46,164 bases of DNA from Woeseiaceae bacterium (GCA_021773075.1 JAJFKT010000003.1:1-46164), one strand, 5' to 3'. Numbered from the stretch's first letter, positions 8,539 to 17,516 are shown. A program made the numbers and translations. The notes: generated from the sequence alone by a model not told the origin.

Positions 8539-9456
8539 TTAACCGCCCCCCTTAGATCCAAACATCAACTCAGCCTCTTTCAGCAAAAACTCCCGAAACG
8601 CCTGTGCCACACCGGAAAGACGTTTGTTTTTACGGTGTACGACATGCCAATAACGTATGATGGGAAATCCTTGTACGTCGAGTACTTTTAGTCGGCTCGT
8701 TTCCAGTTCCAGTTCTGCTGTATGTTGTGACATGATACCCAGCCCCATACCTGCCTGTACGGCTTGTTTAATGGCTTCCGTGGTATCGGTTTCCATACCT
8801 TTATTGATTTTGATTTTATGGGATGCAAAAAAGCGCTCCATAGCACTGCGTGTTCCTGAGCCGGGCTCTCTCACCAGAAAAATTTCTTTGGCCAATCGTT
8901 TAACCGGGATTTTCTGTGCGCTACAAAGTTGGTGATCAGGGGGAGCAATGACGACCAATGGGTTTTCCATGAAGGATTCGCTGTCTATGTCCTGGTTTTC
9001 CGGTGGCTGGCCCATAATCGCGAGGTCAATAACATTATCCGCCAATTGCTTCAGTACCGTTTCACGATTTGAAACATTCAGGCTGACTGTCACGCCGCTA
9101 TAGCGTTGACAAAATTTGGCTAATAAATGTGGTGCAAAGTAATTGGCGGTGGTTACAACAGAAATATTCAGTTTGCCGCGTTCCATGCCTTTTAACTCAT
9201 CCAGTGCTACTTCCATATCAGCCAGTTGCTGTGAAATGGCGCGACTGTAGTGATTCAGCTCATGTCCTGCTTCAGTTAGTGAAATTCGCTTGCCCATTTG
9301 CTCAAATAGCGGCAAACTAACGTTCTCTTCCAATTGTTTAATCTGCATGGAAACAGCTGGTTGGGACAAATGCAACTCTTCTGCAGCACGTGAATAACTT
9401 AAATGACGAGCAACCGATTCAAATACTTTTAATTGTCTTAGCGTTAAATGTAGCAT
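8539..9456 (-). CDS. cbbR: LysR-type transcriptional regulator CbbR of the RuBisCO operon
   Basis: This 305-residue LysR-family regulator is divergent from cbbL, the classic arrangement for CbbR, which activates Calvin-cycle operons in response to metabolites such as PEP, RuBP or NADPH. The N-terminal winged helix-turn-helix reads LRQLKVFESVARHLSYSRAA, then EELHLSQPAVSMQIKQLEE (residues about 5-45). The effector domain begins near residue 90 and contains VREPGSGTRSAMERFF, AVQAGMGLGIMS and a basic HVVHRKNKRLS near the end, as in CbbR proteins. The open frame begins with a TTG directly before an ATG; the ATG at 9456 is taken. The 196-base region shared with cbbL contains operator-like palindromes. 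The tail ends GSKGGG. Confidence 0.93.
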   Translation of the reverse strand: MLHLTLRQLKVFESVARHLSYSRAAEELHLSQPAVSMQIKQLEENVSLPLFEQMGKRISLTEAGHELNHYSRAISQQLADMEVALDELKGMERGKLNISVVTTANYFAPHLLAKFCQRYSGVTVSLNVSNRETVLKQLADNVIDLAIMGQPPENQDIDSESFMENPLVVIAPPDHQLCSAQKIPVKRLAKEIFLVREPGSGTRSAMERFFASHKIKINKGMETDTTEAIKQAVQAGMGLGIMSQHTAELELETSRLKVLDVQGFPIIRYWHVVHRKNKRLSGVAQAFREFLLKEAELMFGSKGGG

Positions 9457-9508
9457 CAATCAGCGATCTCATGTTTATTAGTTACAACCATAAGCAATAG
9501 CTTATCAT

Positions 9509-9555
9509 AGTTATTAGAATAACTGATTTGTTCTTATAGATAAATATGGTTATAG
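9509..9555. promoter_or_regulatory. Putative CbbR operator region between cbbR and cbbL
   Basis: A perfect 16-bp palindrome AGTTATTAGAATAACT occupies 9509-9524, and two direct TTATAG hexamers 16 bases apart start at 9534 and 9550. These A/T-rich dyads fit the T-N11-A type sites of LysR regulators, which typically lie between divergent regulator and target genes. The palindrome is 53 bases from the cbbR start and about 130 from the cbbL start. The cbbL ribosome site GGAG is at 9641-9644. Assignment to CbbR is by position. Confidence 0.5.
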
Positions 9556-9652
9556 TTCACATCAATGCTTCATGTAGTCATGTTTGTAACACTGTTTCGC
9601 TTCACTTCCTTTTGTATTTTTTGATTGTATAGATTTAATTGGAGAAAATATT

Positions 9653-11071
9653 ATGGCAAAGACGTATAACGCAGGCGTAAAAGAGTATCGACATACTTAT
9701 TGGGAGCCTGACTATACCCCACTGGATACCGACCTTTTGGCATGTTTCAAGATCACACCACAAGCAGGCGTACCGCGTGAAGAAGTAGCAGCTGCTGTTG
9801 CTGCTGAATCATCAACCGGCACCTGGACAACGGTGTGGACTGATCTGCTGACCGATCTGGATTACTACAAAGGCCGCGCATATAGAATTGAAGACGTGCC
9901 AGGCGATGACACCTGCTTCTATGCATTTGTCGCTTACCCAATCGACCTGTTTGAAGAAGGTTCTGTCGTTAATGTATTGACCTCATTAGTTGGTAATGTA
10001 TTCGGCTTTAAAGCGCTACGCGCATTGCGTCTGGAAGACATCCGCTTTCCTATCGCCTATGTGAAAACTTGTGGTGGCCCACCTGCCGGTATTCAGGTTG
10101 AGCGTGATCGCCTCAACAAATATGGTCGCGCTCTGTTGGGCTGCACCATTAAGCCAAAACTGGGTTTATCTGCCAAGAACTATGGTCGTGCCGTGTACGA
10201 ATGTCTGCGTGGTGGTTTGGATTTAACCAAGGATGACGAGAACGTCAACAGCCAACCTTTCATGCGCTGGCGTGATCGTTTTGAATTCGTAACAGAAGCT
10301 TGCGACAAAGCCGAACGTGAAACCGGTGAGCGTAAAGGTCACTACCTTAACGTTACCGCACCAACTCCTGAAGAAATGTACAAGCGTGCTGAGTTTGCTA
10401 AGGAATTAGGCGCACCGATCATCATGCATGATTACTTGACCGGTGGTTTAACCGCCAACACAGGATTGGCTAACTGGTGTCGTGACAATGGTATGTTGTT
10501 GCACATTCACCGTGCGATGCACGCTGTGCTTGATCGCAACCCACACCACGGTATTCACTTCCGCGTATTGACCAAAGTACTGCGTTTGTCAGGTGGTGAT
10601 CACCTGCACTCAGGCACCGTGGTTGGCAAACTGGAAGGTGATCGTGAAGCAACATTGGGCTGGATTGACACCATGCGTGACAGCTTTGTCAAGGAAGATC
10701 GTAGTCGTGGTCTGTTCTTCGACCAAGACTGGGGTTCCATGCCAGGCGTGTTCCCTGTTGCATCCGGTGGTATTCACGTGTGGCATATGCCTGCATTAGT
10801 TGCCATCTTCGGTGATGATGCCTGCTTGCAATTTGGCGGTGGTACATTAGGCCATCCATGGGGTAATGCTGCAGGTGCTGCTGCTAACCGTGTGGCGCTG
10901 GAAGCCTGTGTTGAAGCACGTAACCAAGGTGTCCAAATTGAGAAAGAAGGCAAAGAGATTCTGATGAATGCAGCCAAGCACAGTCCTGAATTGAAGATTG
11001 CGATGGAAACCTGGAAAGAAATCAAATTTGAATTTGATACCGTTGACAAGCTGGACGTTACCCACAAGTAA
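9653..11071 (+). CDS. cbbL: Ribulose-bisphosphate carboxylase large subunit, form IA
   Basis: This is the catalytic subunit of the L8S8 RuBisCO that fixes CO2 onto ribulose-1,5-bisphosphate in the Calvin cycle. The 472 residues begin [19 protein letters not shown], typical of proteobacterial green-like form I. Catalytic residues are in place: K167 in TIKPKLGLS, the carbamylated K193 with D195 and E196 in TKDDEN, the HIHRAMHAV histidine segment, loop-6 K326 in [10 protein letters not shown], and [12 protein letters not shown]. The length is normal and no frameshift is seen. The combination with downstream cbbQ and cbbO is the form IAq arrangement, which is usually cytoplasmic; no carboxysome shell gene is in the window. 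The ATG has GGAG eight bases upstream. Expression is expected to depend on the divergent CbbR. Confidence 0.99.
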   Translation: MAKTYNAGVKEYRHTYWEPDYTPLDTDLLACFKITPQAGVPREEVAAAVAAESSTGTWTTVWTDLLTDLDYYKGRAYRIEDVPGDDTCFYAFVAYPIDLFEEGSVVNVLTSLVGNVFGFKALRALRLEDIRFPIAYVKTCGGPPAGIQVERDRLNKYGRALLGCTIKPKLGLSAKNYGRAVYECLRGGLDLTKDDENVNSQPFMRWRDRFEFVTEACDKAERETGERKGHYLNVTAPTPEEMYKRAEFAKELGAPIIMHDYLTGGLTANTGLANWCRDNGMLLHIHRAMHAVLDRNPHHGIHFRVLTKVLRLSGGDHLHSGTVVGKLEGDREATLGWIDTMRDSFVKEDRSRGLFFDQDWGSMPGVFPVASGGIHVWHMPALVAIFGDDACLQFGGGTLGHPWGNAAGAAANRVALEACVEARNQGVQIEKEGKEILMNAAKHSPELKIAMETWKEIKFEFDTVDKLDVTHK

Positions 11072-11142
11072 ATAATTGACGGGGGCGGAGGAACGTATAT
11101 TGCATTTCTTCTCCCCTTACTACTGAATTTAAGGAGCAAACA

Positions 11143-11499
11143 ATGAGTGAAGTAATCGATTACAAATCGCGTGTCAGTGATCCAGCAAGTCGCAAATTTG
11201 AGACTTTTTCCTACTTGCCTGCAATGACACCAGAGAATATTCGCAAACAAGTTGAATATTTAGTCAAGAAAGGCTGGAACCCTGCGATTGAACATACCGA
11301 GCCGGAATACCTGATGGATTCCTACTGGTATATGTGGAAACTGCCTATGTTTGGTGAAACAGACGTTGATCATGTTTTGGCTGAAGCAGAAGCTTGTCAC
11401 AAAGCAAATCCAGATAACCACGTTCGTCTGGTTGGCTATGATAATTTTTCACAAAGCCAAGGTACTGCCATGGTGATTTTCCGCGGCAAGACTGTTTAA
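11143..11499 (+). CDS. cbbS: Ribulose-bisphosphate carboxylase small subunit
   Basis: This 118-residue small subunit caps the L8 core of form I RuBisCO. It contains [20 protein letters not shown] near residue 19, then [16 protein letters not shown], and [14 protein letters not shown] near 62, all standard for proteobacterial small subunits, and ends in VIFRGKTV. The ATG follows AAGGAG at 11131-11136. It sits 71 bases after cbbL in the same operon and is followed directly by a strong hairpin-plus-T-run, which would make cbbLS mRNA more abundant than cbbQO mRNA. Confidence 0.99.
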   Translation: MSEVIDYKSRVSDPASRKFETFSYLPAMTPENIRKQVEYLVKKGWNPAIEHTEPEYLMDSYWYMWKLPMFGETDVDHVLAEAEACHKANPDNHVRLVGYDNFSQSQGTAMVIFRGKTV

Positions 11500-11523
11500 G
11501 AAACAACGGGTTTCTTACCCTTG

Positions 11524-11564
11524 AAACCCCCTTTACCCTTTAAAAAGGGTCGGGGGTTTTTTTT
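11524..11564 (+). terminator. Strong intrinsic terminator/attenuator between cbbS and cbbQ
   Basis: Outer arms AAACCCCC (from 11524) and GGGGGTTT, and inner arms ACCCTTT and AAAGGGT around an AA loop, form a long stem followed by eight Ts (11557-11564). It lies 25 bases after the cbbS stop and 40 before the cbbQ ATG. As cbbQ and cbbO are same-strand partners of cbbLS, it likely works as a partial terminator that sets the ratio of RuBisCO to activase. Confidence 0.88.
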
Positions 11565-11603
11565 GCCCGAAATATTTTTCAGATTGTTATACAGGAGTTC
11601 ATT

Positions 11604-12407
11604 ATGAGTGAGATCATAGAACAATATCGTGTCACCACAGAGCCCTACTACCATCCCGTTGAAGATGAAGTGGAATTGTATGAGGCCGCTTACTCTGTAC
11701 GCATGCCCATGATGCTAAAGGGCCCTACCGGCTGTGGTAAAACACGTTTTGTCGAGCACATGGCATGGCGTCTAAAAAAACCACTCATCACTGTTGCCTG
11801 TAACGAAGACATGACCGCTTCTGATCTGGTCGGCCGCTTCTTACTTGATGCAAAAGGCACACACTGGCAAGACGGCCCACTAGCAGTCGCCGCACGTTAT
11901 GGTGCCATTTGTTATCTAGATGAGGTGGTTGAAGCACGGCAAGATACTACCGTTGTCATCCATCCGTTAACGGATAATCGCCGTGTATTACCGCTAGAGA
12001 AAAAAGGCGAACTGATCAACGCCCACCCAGATTTCCAGATTGTCATCTCTTACAATCCGGGTTATCAAAGCTTGATGAAAGATCTAAAACAATCGACTAA
12101 ACAACGTTTTGGTGCGCTTGACTTTAACTATCCAGAGCATGACGTTGAATGTGAAATTGTCTCACATGAAACTGGCGTATCCACTGAAATTGCAGACAAA
12201 CTTGTCTCTATTGCTGAACGGGCACGTAATTTGAAAGGCCATGGTTTGGATGAAGGTATTTCCACCCGCATGTTGATTTATGCCGGCAGTCTAATCGTCA
12301 ATAAGGTTGATGCCCATGCGGCCTGCCGTGTTGCACTGGTACGACCCATTACTGACGACCCGGACATGCGCGATGCACTGGACGCAGCCGTAGCAACTTT
12401 CTTTTAA
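11604..12407 (+). CDS. cbbQ: CbbQ, AAA+ (MoxR-type) ATPase of the RuBisCO activase
   Basis: CbbQ forms hexameric ATPase rings that, with CbbO, remove inhibitory sugar phosphates from form I RuBisCO. The 267 residues show Walker A GPTGCGKT at 40-47, Walker [13 protein letters not shown] with D106/E107, a sensor region around [11 protein letters not shown], and a C-terminal CbbQ-type domain with [21 protein letters not shown]. It closely resembles NorQ/NirQ proteins of denitrifiers; the location after cbbLS and before cbbO decides the call. The ATG has CAGGAG upstream. It follows the strong hairpin after cbbS, and cbbO begins 19 bases after its stop. The length is normal. Confidence 0.96.
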   Translation: MSEIIEQYRVTTEPYYHPVEDEVELYEAAYSVRMPMMLKGPTGCGKTRFVEHMAWRLKKPLITVACNEDMTASDLVGRFLLDAKGTHWQDGPLAVAARYGAICYLDEVVEARQDTTVVIHPLTDNRRVLPLEKKGELINAHPDFQIVISYNPGYQSLMKDLKQSTKQRFGALDFNYPEHDVECEIVSHETGVSTEIADKLVSIAERARNLKGHGLDEGISTRMLIYAGSLIVNKVDAHAACRVALVRPITDDPDMRDALDAAVATFF

Positions 12408-12426
12408 TTAAAAAATTGAGTGTGCC

Positions 12427-14754
12427 ATGAGTGTCAACCTTGATGATTACGCAGAACTACTAGAAGACCTGGAACCGGAATCGGTCGCCTTATTGAATAA
12501 TGTATGGCCGGAAGCGGTCAAGATTTTTTCACCGCGCGGGCTAGATAATTACCTAAAAGGCACATCTGCATTACGTGGTTTGGGTCGTGGCCGTGGACTG
12601 GTGGATAACTGGATTGATGAAGTACCCATGGTTGCTAAAGAGATCGGCGAAGATGTTGTCAGCGATCTTGCAACCACCATGCTCACACTAGCGTCTAAAA
12701 CTTCTGGCGCAGTCATTGAACTGGTACTGGCTACCGCACCCACTGCAGCTAAACGCCTTGGTGATGCGCAGTTATTTCTAAATTACTTAAAATTTCTCAA
12801 TACGCTAGTCGCCCAAGCACCACGCGGCGTGCGCCCAATGCTCAATAAACTGGAAATTTTGTTTGAGCAACTCACGCTTGGTGGCTTGCGTCGCTGGGCC
12901 ATGTGGGGCGCGCACGCACATCGCACCGATTATGAAGAGCAAATTAAGTATTTTGGTTTGGAATCCAAAGAATCGCTGGCCGTTCTACAAAAAGAACGCA
13001 AAGGTACCTTATTTGTAGACATCCAGCGCCGCATCAATATGTACATGCGTGCATTATGGGCGCGCGATTTCTTCATGAAACCTACCTCGGGTGACTTTGA
13101 AACGCGTGAGGGTTACAAGCCTTTCATTGAAAACTACTTCATCCATTTGCCGGATGCCTATGATAATTATGGCGATGTCTCGGCCATTGAAGTGTATCGC
13201 GCCGCCGCTGCGCATGCCGCTGCACATCTGGTAGAAACCAAGCAACCAATCTCTGCCGAAAACATTAATCCCATGCAAATGGCAATGATATCGGTGATTG
13301 AGGATGCACGCGTTGAAGCACTCTCCATTCGTCGTTTCCCGGGTCTGCGCCATACTTGGTCTGTCCTACACGCCGCCACACCTGAGATGAATGACAGCAT
13401 CGGCGATTATCTCAACCGTCTGGCGCGTGCCTTATTGGACCCAGACTATCAAGATGACGATAAATGGATCGCTGAAGGCCGCCTACTTTTTGCACAAGCA
13501 CAAGACCAACTAGAAAGTTACCAAATTTCCTGGGACATTGGTGTACAACTGGCGCACAGCATCAAAGACAAGCGTATGGCATTTAACCCGCGCACGGACA
13601 TCTTGACCGCACCTTATTTGGATGACAACCGTTATTTCTGGGAATTTGAGGAATTTGATTTCAACAAATCAATCACCGCCGGTTATGATCAACCCAAGCA
13701 AGTGCGCAAACATGTCAGCGTGATGGAGCTTGCTAATGAAGTAGAAGTGGAAACTGCAGGTGATGATGCGCAAGAAATATGGGTGATGGAAACCGAATTC
13801 TTCCCCTACGAAGATATGGGCATTTCCTACAATGAATCCGAAGGCAAAGAACCTGTCTCACCGCCCTTTCACTATTCCGAATGGGATTATCAGATTCAAT
13901 TGGAGCGCCCAGACTGGGCAACCGTGCAGGAAAAACGCGCCAAAATGGGTGACATCCAGAAAATTGACGAAATTGCCACACAATACAAACGTGAAATTGC
14001 CCGCATGAAATTCCTGCTGGACGCCATGCAACCGCAAGGTGTGCGCCGTATTCGCAAACTAGAAGACGGCGATGAGATCGATATCAACGCCGCCATTCGT
14101 TCCACCATCGACATGCGCATGGGCATGCAGCCCGACCCGCGTATCATGATGCGCTCGGTGAGAAAGATTCGTGACATTTCAGTCCTGGTATTACTCGATT
14201 TGTCCGAATCAACCAATGACAAAGTTTCCGGGCAAGAATTCACCGTACTTGATCTAACCCGTGAAGCTTGTGTATTACTCGCCAACGCTATCGATAAAAT
14301 CGGCGACCCCTTTGCCATCCACGGCTTCTGCTCTGATGGCCGACACGATGTGGAATATTATCGCTACAAGGATTTTGAGCAACCGTATAACGAAGTCCCT
14401 AAAGCAAAACTAGCCGGCATGACCGGACAACTTTCCACTCGTATGGGTTCTGCCATTCGCCATGCTGCGCATTATTTGAAACTACAGAAATCTGCCAAGA
14501 AATTAATGCTGGTGATTACTGATGGTGAGCCTGCAGATATTGATGTGCGTGATCCGCAGTATTTACGCCATGATACAAAAAAAGCAGTGGAAGAAGCTGC
14601 GCGTTCAGGTGTTGTGACTTTTTGTATGAGTTTGGATCCTAGAGCGGATCAGTATGTTTCGCGTATTTTTGGTGAAAGGAATTATATGGTGGTGGATCAT
14701 GTGGAGCGGTTGCCGGAGAAACTTCCGATTCTTTATGCCGGTCTGACACGATGA
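12427..14754 (+). CDS. cbbO: CbbO, VWA-domain adaptor of the RuBisCO activase
   Basis: This large (775 residues) adaptor couples the CbbQ hexamer to RuBisCO. The C-terminal von Willebrand A domain begins near residue 580 with a complete MIDAS motif D591-L-S593-E-S595 in LLDLSESTND, continues through FAIHGFCSDGRHDVEYYRYKD and LMLVITDGEPADIDVRD, and ends LPEKLPILYAGLTR. The long N-terminal part is alpha-helical with the NorD-like pattern, for example LKGTSALRGLGRGRGLVDNW near residue 39. The length is normal for CbbO. It starts 19 bases after cbbQ with no separate promoter visible, so it is co-transcribed. Its stop codon lies right at the edge of a decayed IS5-type transposase. A fifth gene (cbbN), which I recall from the Nitrosomonas europaea operon, is not seen here. 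Confidence 0.96.
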   Translation: MSVNLDDYAELLEDLEPESVALLNNVWPEAVKIFSPRGLDNYLKGTSALRGLGRGRGLVDNWIDEVPMVAKEIGEDVVSDLATTMLTLASKTSGAVIELVLATAPTAAKRLGDAQLFLNYLKFLNTLVAQAPRGVRPMLNKLEILFEQLTLGGLRRWAMWGAHAHRTDYEEQIKYFGLESKESLAVLQKERKGTLFVDIQRRINMYMRALWARDFFMKPTSGDFETREGYKPFIENYFIHLPDAYDNYGDVSAIEVYRAAAAHAAAHLVETKQPISAENINPMQMAMISVIEDARVEALSIRRFPGLRHTWSVLHAATPEMNDSIGDYLNRLARALLDPDYQDDDKWIAEGRLLFAQAQDQLESYQISWDIGVQLAHSIKDKRMAFNPRTDILTAPYLDDNRYFWEFEEFDFNKSITAGYDQPKQVRKHVSVMELANEVEVETAGDDAQEIWVMETEFFPYEDMGISYNESEGKEPVSPPFHYSEWDYQIQLERPDWATVQEKRAKMGDIQKIDEIATQYKREIARMKFLLDAMQPQGVRRIRKLEDGDEIDINAAIRSTIDMRMGMQPDPRIMMRSVRKIRDISVLVLLDLSESTNDKVSGQEFTVLDLTREACVLLANAIDKIGDPFAIHGFCSDGRHDVEYYRYKDFEQPYNEVPKAKLAGMTGQLSTRMGSAIRHAAHYLKLQKSAKKLMLVITDGEPADIDVRDPQYLRHDTKKAVEEAARSGVVTFCMSLDPRADQYVSRIFGERNYMVVDHVERLPEKLPILYAGLTR

Positions 14755-14759
14755 CGAAA

Positions 14760-15186
14760 CAAATATATGTAGGCATTGCCAGTGTTGACCACATCAGCTG
14801 GGATGTCTTCCATGAAAGCGACGTCTACCAGCACAAGTTGAAGCCGACAAACAGTGTTGCGGACATTATCCGTAAAATGTATTGGGTGACAGCATTTATG
14901 GCACTCGAGAGAACCGGCGCTACCTACAGGAAAAAGCATTCTCTTTTCTGGCAAGCCTCTGGGTCACCCACCAAAAATGACTGAGGAAAATCAAGCAGAA
15001 TTCAAGCAACTACAAAAATAACGCCGTGAAGACTATCCGCAGCGTATCCCAATCGAGGGAAAATTTGGCCAAGGCAAAGATGGCTACAACCTGAACTATA
15101 TCCGCGCAAAAACAGCGCGGACTAGTGAAGCGTGGATTAACAGCATCTTTCTGGTTATGAACCTGATGGTGCTGCTGAAGGTTTTT
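14760..15186 (+). pseudogene. Decayed IS5-family transposase (3' part) directly after cbbO
   Basis: Fragments of one transposase appear in different plus-strand frames: DHISWDVFHES near 14788, then YGTRENRRYLQEK at 14897-14935, then SGKPLGHPPKMTEEN around 14953, and RIPIEGKFGQG followed by WINSIFLVMNL between 15043 and 15180. In intact IS5-type transposases these segments form the C-terminal half in this order. Here they are broken by at least two frame changes and an in-frame TAA at 15019-15021, so the gene is dead. The N-terminal half and the terminal repeats are not seen; the scar begins within about 10-30 bases of the cbbO stop. A short open frame from the ATG at 14751, overlapping the cbbO stop, is part of this scar rather than a gene. 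Confidence 0.78.
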
Positions 15187-15498
15187 ATATCGCTTTGTAC
15201 ATGTCGCTATAAATATGGCTTTTTAATATTTAAATGCTGCTTAAATATTCTTCAAAGTCTCAGAGGGAGGTTCCGCCATGGCCATATTGTTTGCTGCTTT
15301 CCTGAGGAGACTCTAAGTAAAGTACTTTCTGAATATAAACTGCGTAATGACGGTGGCATTTAGGTTATCAATCGAGGTTTTTCGGTTGCAGAGAATAAGT
15401 GGAAAAAAGTTAAAGAGAAACTTATTAAAAAATCTAAAGTGCTCGGCTTTGATACTGATAATCTCATATTCGCTGAGCACAATTAACATAACAATGGC
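15187..15498. other. Stretch without a recognisable gene between the IS scar and the Pyr_excise gene
   Basis: These 312 bases are A/T-rich. Short plus-strand open stretches exist, for example around 15300-15360 and 15364-15486, the latter lysine-rich and ending at the TAA 15484-15486. They have no start with a ribosome site and no family resemblance I recognise. They may be further debris from the IS event or a truncated gene. Confidence 0.5.
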
Positions 15499-15927
15499 AT
15501 GAGGCTTTGGTCAATACACCCCAAATATTTGGACTCAAAAGGTTTAGTTGCTTTATGGAGAGAAGGTTTACTTGCTCAAAATGTTCTTCTTGGTAAAACC
15601 AAGGGATATAAAAATCATCCGCAGTTAATACGCTTTAAAAACACTAACGATCAATCTGCTGCCATTGCCTGTTACTTAAGATCTGTCGCTGAAGAGGCCG
15701 ATAGCAGAGGTTATAATTTTAACAAAAATAAGATTATTGATATGACTTTTAAAGATAAAATCCCTGTCACAAAGGGGCAAGTACTTTATGAGTTCGAGCA
15801 TTTATTAAAAAAATTAGCAGCCAGAGATCAAGATTTATATCGAAAATTTAAGGGCCTTGGCGACATAGAACTTCATCCATTATTTAATAGGGTTATAGGC
15901 GGTATAGAAGATTGGGAGATAGTATAA
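15499..15927 (+). CDS. Pyrimidine dimer DNA glycosylase / T4 endonuclease V-like family protein
   Basis: The 142-residue product opens MRLWSIHPKYLDSKGLVALW and continues REGLLAQNVLLGKT and YKNHPQLIRFKN, the N-terminal pattern I associate with the Pfam family named for pyrimidine dimer DNA glycosylases (T4 endonuclease V-like). Members often carry only this annotation without experimental proof. AIACYLRSVAEEADSRGY near residue 55 is also typical. The ATG at 15499 begins the conserved MRLW motif, so the start is trusted even though no ribosome site is visible. A stop lies 12 bases upstream. It sits alone between the IS5 scar and the first DUF3422 gene, a position that suggests acquisition or rearrangement. 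A UV-damage repair role is inferred from the family name only. Confidence 0.72.
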   Translation: MRLWSIHPKYLDSKGLVALWREGLLAQNVLLGKTKGYKNHPQLIRFKNTNDQSAAIACYLRSVAEEADSRGYNFNKNKIIDMTFKDKIPVTKGQVLYEFEHLLKKLAARDQDLYRKFKGLGDIELHPLFNRVIGGIEDWEIV

Positions 15928-15964
15928 TTTACCCTATCAATTTATTGTCATTGGATTATTAAGT

Positions 15965-17299
15965 ATGAATCCGAGTACTAATCTTATTTCGAGCGATTTG
16001 TTGCCTCCTATCGATGCGCAACGTGCTTTATTGCATAATGTAGTGCATGCTCGCCCGAGTCAGCGTATCCGTTTGCCTGCTTTGGTAGTCTACGTGGCGG
16101 TGTTTAATGACGGTGTCACCCTAAGGCAAGAATGCGAGCATTTAAGCCGACTCCCCTGTCAAGAAGCACTCGTTATTGGAAACATGCAGAATAACTTTCT
16201 GCGTTTGCGGCTACAGGGTTGTACCTTGAGGTGGGAGCGCCACACTGAATTTACCAGTTATTCACTTGTGCAGCACTTGCCTGAAGTCGCACAATTAGGT
16301 GCAACAGACCCTGAATTACTTTCGTTCTTAGCCCTACCAGAGGGTTGGTTAGCTGGGATTCCTGGTCGTACTTTTGCTGCTATCAAACTAGCCATGGTGC
16401 ATGGCGACTTAAATCGCCCAGCAGAAACGCTGGCGTTAGCGCGTAATTGGTTTGGTGAAAGCCCTGTGGTGGCTTCGCTCATCGGAAGGAACAGCCATTC
16501 ACTCGCGGTTACAGATTTCATGCTACGTGACAGCGGTTTTGAGCGCATGCTTGTCGCCGCGCCGACTGAAACATCCGAATCACGCGCAGGGCGTATTTCC
16601 CAGCGTCTACTCGAAATCGAAACCTACCGCCTTGCTGCACTGCGAGGTCTGCCAGCGGCTAAGCAGCTTGCGCCCGAATTAGCTAATACGGAGCAACAGT
16701 TAGCCGAAATCACCACTCAGCTGGAAAACAAGGCTGCTTCCGAACAAGAATTACTTGATCGGTTAATTTCACTGGCTGTATGTATCGAACGAGCCAATGT
16801 CAAACACATGTATCGCTTTGCAGCCACGCATGCCTACGACAAGATAGTGACGCAACGCATCACTGAATTAAGAGAGAAAGCCATACCTGGTACGCAGACC
16901 ATTGGTGAATTTATGGGGCGTCGCCTCTCTCCAGCCATAGCGACTGTTGAAGCCACTGCGCAACGCATGGCATCACTTTCTGAACGTATTTCGCAAACTA
17001 GTGCACTGCTGCGCACGCAAGTCGACATACTGACCGAAGCACAAAACCAACAACTGCTCGAAAAGCTTACGCTTGGCCAAGAACTGCAGTTGCGGTTGCA
17101 AAGTACGGTGGAGGGCTTATCGATTGCCGCTATTTCCTACTACGTGGTCAGCTTGCTGCTGTATGTAGCCAAAGCAGGCAAGGCTACTGGCTTGCCGATT
17201 CATCCTGAGTTGATAGTCGGGGTAATGATCCCGATAGTAATCGGGACAGTCTGGTATATAACACGCCGCATTCACAATAAATTTTTTAAGCTGGATTGA
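15965..17299 (+). CDS. DUF3422 family membrane-anchored protein, copy 1
   Basis: This 444-residue protein is of a family of unknown function found in proteobacteria (DUF3422, by memory). Visible features are the N-terminal RALLHNVVHARPSQRIRLPA, ERHTEFTSYSL near residue 92, a central helical, glutamine/leucine-rich region (about 230-380) likely to form coiled coils, and two C-terminal hydrophobic segments (around SIAAISYYVVSLLLYVAKAG and ELIVGVMIPIVIGTVW). It ends with a basic TRRIHNKFFKLD tail, so it is anchored by its C-terminus. The ATG has GGA ten bases upstream. A second gene of exactly equal length and about 87% identity by hand count lies 6.1 kb downstream in the same orientation. Downstream of this copy the sequence is interrupted by a MITE-like element. 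Confidence 0.85.
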   Translation: MNPSTNLISSDLLPPIDAQRALLHNVVHARPSQRIRLPALVVYVAVFNDGVTLRQECEHLSRLPCQEALVIGNMQNNFLRLRLQGCTLRWERHTEFTSYSLVQHLPEVAQLGATDPELLSFLALPEGWLAGIPGRTFAAIKLAMVHGDLNRPAETLALARNWFGESPVVASLIGRNSHSLAVTDFMLRDSGFERMLVAAPTETSESRAGRISQRLLEIETYRLAALRGLPAAKQLAPELANTEQQLAEITTQLENKAASEQELLDRLISLAVCIERANVKHMYRFAATHAYDKIVTQRITELREKAIPGTQTIGEFMGRRLSPAIATVEATAQRMASLSERISQTSALLRTQVDILTEAQNQQLLEKLTLGQELQLRLQSTVEGLSIAAISYYVVSLLLYVAKAGKATGLPIHPELIVGVMIPIVIGTVWYITRRIHNKFFKLD

Positions 17300-17370
17300 T
17301 AGTGTTCGGCAGTTCATATTCAATATGACCATGTCAGTTACAAATAGAATCTCTATTTTCATCTCCTGAC
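15965..17370 (+). repeat. Direct repeat, left copy (DUF3422 gene plus 70 bases of 3' flank)
   Basis: The homology with 22046-23458 covers the whole gene and continues past the stop (TGATAGT, then CATATT and TTTTCATCTCCT in both). It resumes beyond the MITE-like insertion as ATTATAAACATAGAT at 17518-17532 against 23467-23481. The orientation is direct, with copies 6.08 kb apart. Confidence 0.85.
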
Positions 17371-17373
17371 TAC

Positions 17374-17516
17374 AGGGCACCTCTAAGAATACATATTTCA
17401 TCCTAACTGCTGTGTTGCAGAAAAATGTTTATTGCTTACATATCAACCATATGCTGCACTGAAAAATTTTTCCACGCCTTGAATTTGGGCGAACTCTGAA
17501 TTTTTAGAAGCACCCT
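17374..17516. mobile_element. MITE-like element, 143 bp
   Basis: Imperfect terminal inverted repeats: the left end AGGGCACCTCTAAGAAT (17374-17390) and the reverse complement of the right end AGGGTGCTTCTAAAAAT match at 13 of 17 positions. The interval has no open reading frame of note. The matching flank of the second DUF3422 copy lacks this interval, which supports insertion. The ends look like those of IS5-type elements, so it may be a non-autonomous derivative. I see no clear target duplication. Confidence 0.6.

Noticed and set aside
10774..11250. Long minus-strand open frame (158 codons) across the 3' end of cbbL and cbbS
   Set aside because: It is antisense to two clearly coding genes, has no ribosome site and no family resemblance; a shadow of biased codon use.
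13896..14318. 140-codon minus-strand frame inside cbbO
   Set aside because: Antisense shadow of the VWA region of cbbO; composition is serine/arginine-rich without motifs.
9653..14754. Carboxysome operon
   Set aside because: No shell or CsoS genes follow cbbLS; cbbQ and cbbO give the cytoplasmic form IAq arrangement.
14751..14984. 77-codon open frame overlapping the cbbO stop, at first sight a cbbN-like operon gene
   Set aside because: Its translation and neighbouring frames give ordered pieces of an IS5-type transposase (YGTRENRRYLQEK, IPIEGKFGQG), so it is part of a decayed IS, not an operon gene.
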